DNA of 6,098 nucleotides from Chloroflexota bacterium (GTDB taxonomy: Bacteria; Chloroflexota; Anaerolineae; Promineifilales; Promineifilaceae), in contig CAUJGI010000491.1 in NCBI GenBank assembly GCA_963169155.1, forward strand, positions 1 through 6,098, written 5' to 3'. The notes under the pieces were generated by a model that was given only the letters and a program-made list of their open reading frames with translations, was not told the origin of the DNA and did not search any database. Positions 4,674-6,098 of the stretch are shown here, one piece after another; position 1 is the stretch's first letter; every line of letters starts with the position of its first letter. Position numbers and translations under genes: made by a program.

Positions 4674-6098
4674 GCCAACTTTTCCTGCGTTTGTCCATTC
4701 AGAGCGGCGTCGGCCAGCCAGTTGCCGTAGCGCGGCTGGAGCGCCTTCACAATGGGCTGGATGCATTGCAGCAGCTCAACGGGCTGGAACATTTGCGACC
4801 GCTGCACGATGAGCTGGCTCGTCTGCCCGGCAAACTGCTCGCTGATGAAGTCGGTGGCCGTGAGCAGCACGACGGGAACGTGGGCCAGGGCGGCGTCTTG
4901 CTGCATGATGTCAAAGACGTCACGGCCGTTTAACCCCGGCATGATCAAATCGAGCAGCAGCAAATCGGGCCGCTGCTGGCGCATGGCGCTCAGACCGCTT
5001 TCGCCATCGTAAGCCACGCGAATGATGAGCGGGTCGGGCCGGGCCGAGAGGCCGCGCTCGACCAGCTGGCAGATGCCGCTGTTGTCGTCCACCACCAGGA
5101 TGTTTTGCACGCTGCCCACCTCATCGATGATGCGGTTGAGCTGCTCGAAGTTGATCGGCTTGTTCAGGCAGGCCAGCGCGCCAAACGCATCGGCCATCCA
5201 GGCGCGGCTGGGCAGCGAGCAGCTGATCACCGGCACGGGCAGCGTCAGCGGCGGCACCGGGGCCGCTGCCCCGGGCGCCACATTCCACACCACCGCCGCC
5301 GGATGCCGCTCCGCCACCTGTTCAGCCAGATGGCTGCCATCGGTGAGGGGCACAATGTCGTAGTCGGTGAAGTGGCGCTGCACCAGGCTAATTACCGACG
5401 GATCAGAGTCGATCATGAGGATGGTGGGCAGCTTGCCGCTGGGCAGGGCTTCCACGGCGCGGGTGCGGTACAGCTGGCCCCCCGGCGACAGTTCCTCGAT
5501 GGGCAGGCCGATGGTGAAGGTCGAGCCCTGGCCCAAAGTGCTGTCGACCCAGATACGGCCGTCGTGCGCCTGCACAAAGCGGTGGCAAATGGCCAGCCCC
5601 AACCCCGCGCCGCCATGCTTGCGGCTGAGTGAATAATCGACCTGGTAAAACTCGGTAAAGATGCGGGCCAGCTGCTCTTCGGGAATGCCGGGACCGGTGT
5701 CGATGACCTGGATGCGCAGTTCGCCATCCTGCCGGAAGGCGCGCAGGCAGACGTCGCCCGCCTCCGTGAAGCGGCAGGCGTTGTTGAGCAAGTTCAGGAA
5801 CACCTGGCGCATCCGGGTCCGATCCAGCTCCAGCAGGGGCAGATCTGGCTCAATTTCGGACCGCAGGGTAACGGCGTCGTTGCGGAACAAGTCGGCCACC
5901 ATGCTCAGCGACTCGTGCAGCAGCGGTTCCAGGTCGGTGGGCTCTTTGTTGAGGGTGAAGCCGGTCATCTCAAAATGGGACAGGTCCAGAATGTCGTCGA
6001 TCATGCTCATCAGGTGGCGGCTGTTGCGGTAAATCTGGCTCACGTCGCGGTACAGCTTGGGCGGCCAGGCCAGGCTGCCGTACACCTCGGGCGAAAGG
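4670..6098 (-). CDS. Hybrid sensor histidine kinase with two C-terminal receivers, 5' end outside window
   Basis: Sensor kinase fragment: 475 complete codons read in frame from 6097 to the TGA at 4672-4670, with no upstream stop, so the N-terminus (sensor domain and phospho-histidine H-box) is outside. Numbering from codon 6097, residues 1-45 are the second dimerisation helix (MIDDILDLSHFEM). Residues 52-200 are an intact HATPase: N-box QVFLNLLNNACRFT, G1 DTGPGIP, G2 GGAGLGLAI. Receiver 1 (about 224-325) is degenerate: the acidic pair is D230-S231 and the phospho-Asp position is N272, although K313 (NKP) remains. Receiver 2 (332-450) keeps D337 D338, D383 (LLDLIMP) and T413, but its conserved lysine position is occupied by Q438. 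The GTG at 6085 is not the start, since homology runs through it. The stop overlaps the next start by four bases (ATGA), implying translational coupling. The input signal is unknown. Confidence 0.92.
   Translation of the reverse strand, partial: LSPEVYGSLAWPPKLYRDVSQIYRNSRHLMSMIDDILDLSHFEMTGFTLNKEPTDLEPLLHESLSMVADLFRNDAVTLRSEIEPDLPLLELDRTRMRQVFLNLLNNACRFTEAGDVCLRAFRQDGELRIQVIDTGPGIPEEQLARIFTEFYQVDYSLSRKHGGAGLGLAICHRFVQAHDGRIWVDSTLGQGSTFTIGLPIEELSPGGQLYRTRAVEALPSGKLPTILMIDSDPSVISLVQRHFTDYDIVPLTDGSHLAEQVAERHPAAVVWNVAPGAAAPVPPLTLPVPVISCSLPSRAWMADAFGALACLNKPINFEQLNRIIDEVGSVQNILVVDDNSGICQLVERGLSARPDPLIIRVAYDGESGLSAMRQQRPDLLLLDLIMPGLNGRDVFDIMQQDAALAHVPVVLLTATDFISEQFAGQTSQLIVQRSQMFQPVELLQCIQPIVKALQPRYGNWLADAALNGQTQEKLA

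Larger units (their letters stand above)
2126..5562. repeat. Dispersed ACGGCCGT palindrome, eight exact copies (HIP1-like)
   Basis: Exact copies at 2126-2133, 2495-2502, 3574-3581, 3828-3835, 4054-4061, 4258-4265, 4922-4929 and 5555-5562. One-mismatch copies lie at 1454-1461 and 2904-2911 (GCGGCCGT) and 1952-1959 (ACGGCCGC). The copy at 4054 is the centre of a perfect 14-bp palindrome, GATACGGCCGTATC (4051-4064). All copies lie inside coding sequence. They are read in different frames, giving Thr-Ala-Val or Asn/Asp-Gly-Arg, so protein sequence does not explain them. At an assumed 58% GC, about 0.16 copies would be expected in this length. Confidence 0.85.

Noticed and set aside
4674..4766. 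N-terminal extension of the response regulator from ATG 4766
   Set aside because: It would lie entirely within the kinase gene and encode an unconserved-looking 31-residue tail. The ATG at 4673 overlaps the kinase stop as ATGA, which is the typical coupled arrangement.
6083..6085. GTG 6085 as the start of the histidine kinase
   Set aside because: The frame stays open to the window edge (LSPEV before YGSLAW) and lies inside the dimerisation domain, so the real start and the H-box are upstream of the window.

Overview
All convincing genes lie on the minus strand, so the biological reading order runs from the right edge of the window to the left. The organism is probably a free-living bacterium with high-GC coding DNA. 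Two things fit Chloroflexota (Anaerolineae-like) best: a lipoprotein sugar-binding protein with a long Thr/Asp/Glu-rich linker, and a multidomain hybrid kinase followed by an unusual response regulator. This placement is an inference from gene style, not from a marker gene.

Layout from right to left. (1) 6098-4670: the 3' part of a hybrid sensor histidine kinase (end of the dimerisation domain, intact ATPase domain, two receivers). (2) 4673-3441: a partner protein with a sigma-70-region-4-like helix-turn-helix, a degenerate kinase-like middle and a C-terminal receiver, joined to the kinase gene by an ATGA overlap. (3) 3440-3233: an AT-rich gap holding two neighbouring 12-bp-arm inverted repeats. 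(4) 3232-2479: a two-gene HEPT/MNT toxin-antitoxin module, toxin first, with markedly lower GC than its neighbours. (5) 2478-2239: a regulatory gap with a good sigma-70-type promoter and several repeats around it. (6) 2238-892: the lipoprotein substrate-binding protein of a sugar ABC importer, resembling glucose/mannose GtsA-type proteins. (7) 891-825: a short spacer with a terminator-like hairpin. (8) 824-1: the first membrane permease of the importer (GtsB/MalF/UgpA type), cut by the left edge. It has no in-frame stop in the window and was identified by direct translation.

The importer genes work as one unit. The binding protein captures sugar outside the membrane and hands it to the permease pair; the second permease and possibly the ATPase would lie beyond the left edge. 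The hairpin between binding protein and permease probably keeps binding-protein expression higher. The two-component pair is a separate signalling unit, and nothing in the sequence ties it to the importer. The toxin-antitoxin module looks like an insertion between two resident operons.

The most notable non-gene signal is the 8-bp palindrome ACGGCCGT. It occurs eight times exactly, all within coding sequence, where about 0.2 would be expected by chance. This recalls the HIP1 palindrome of cyanobacteria. No rRNA, tRNA, CRISPR array, insertion sequence or phage gene was seen.
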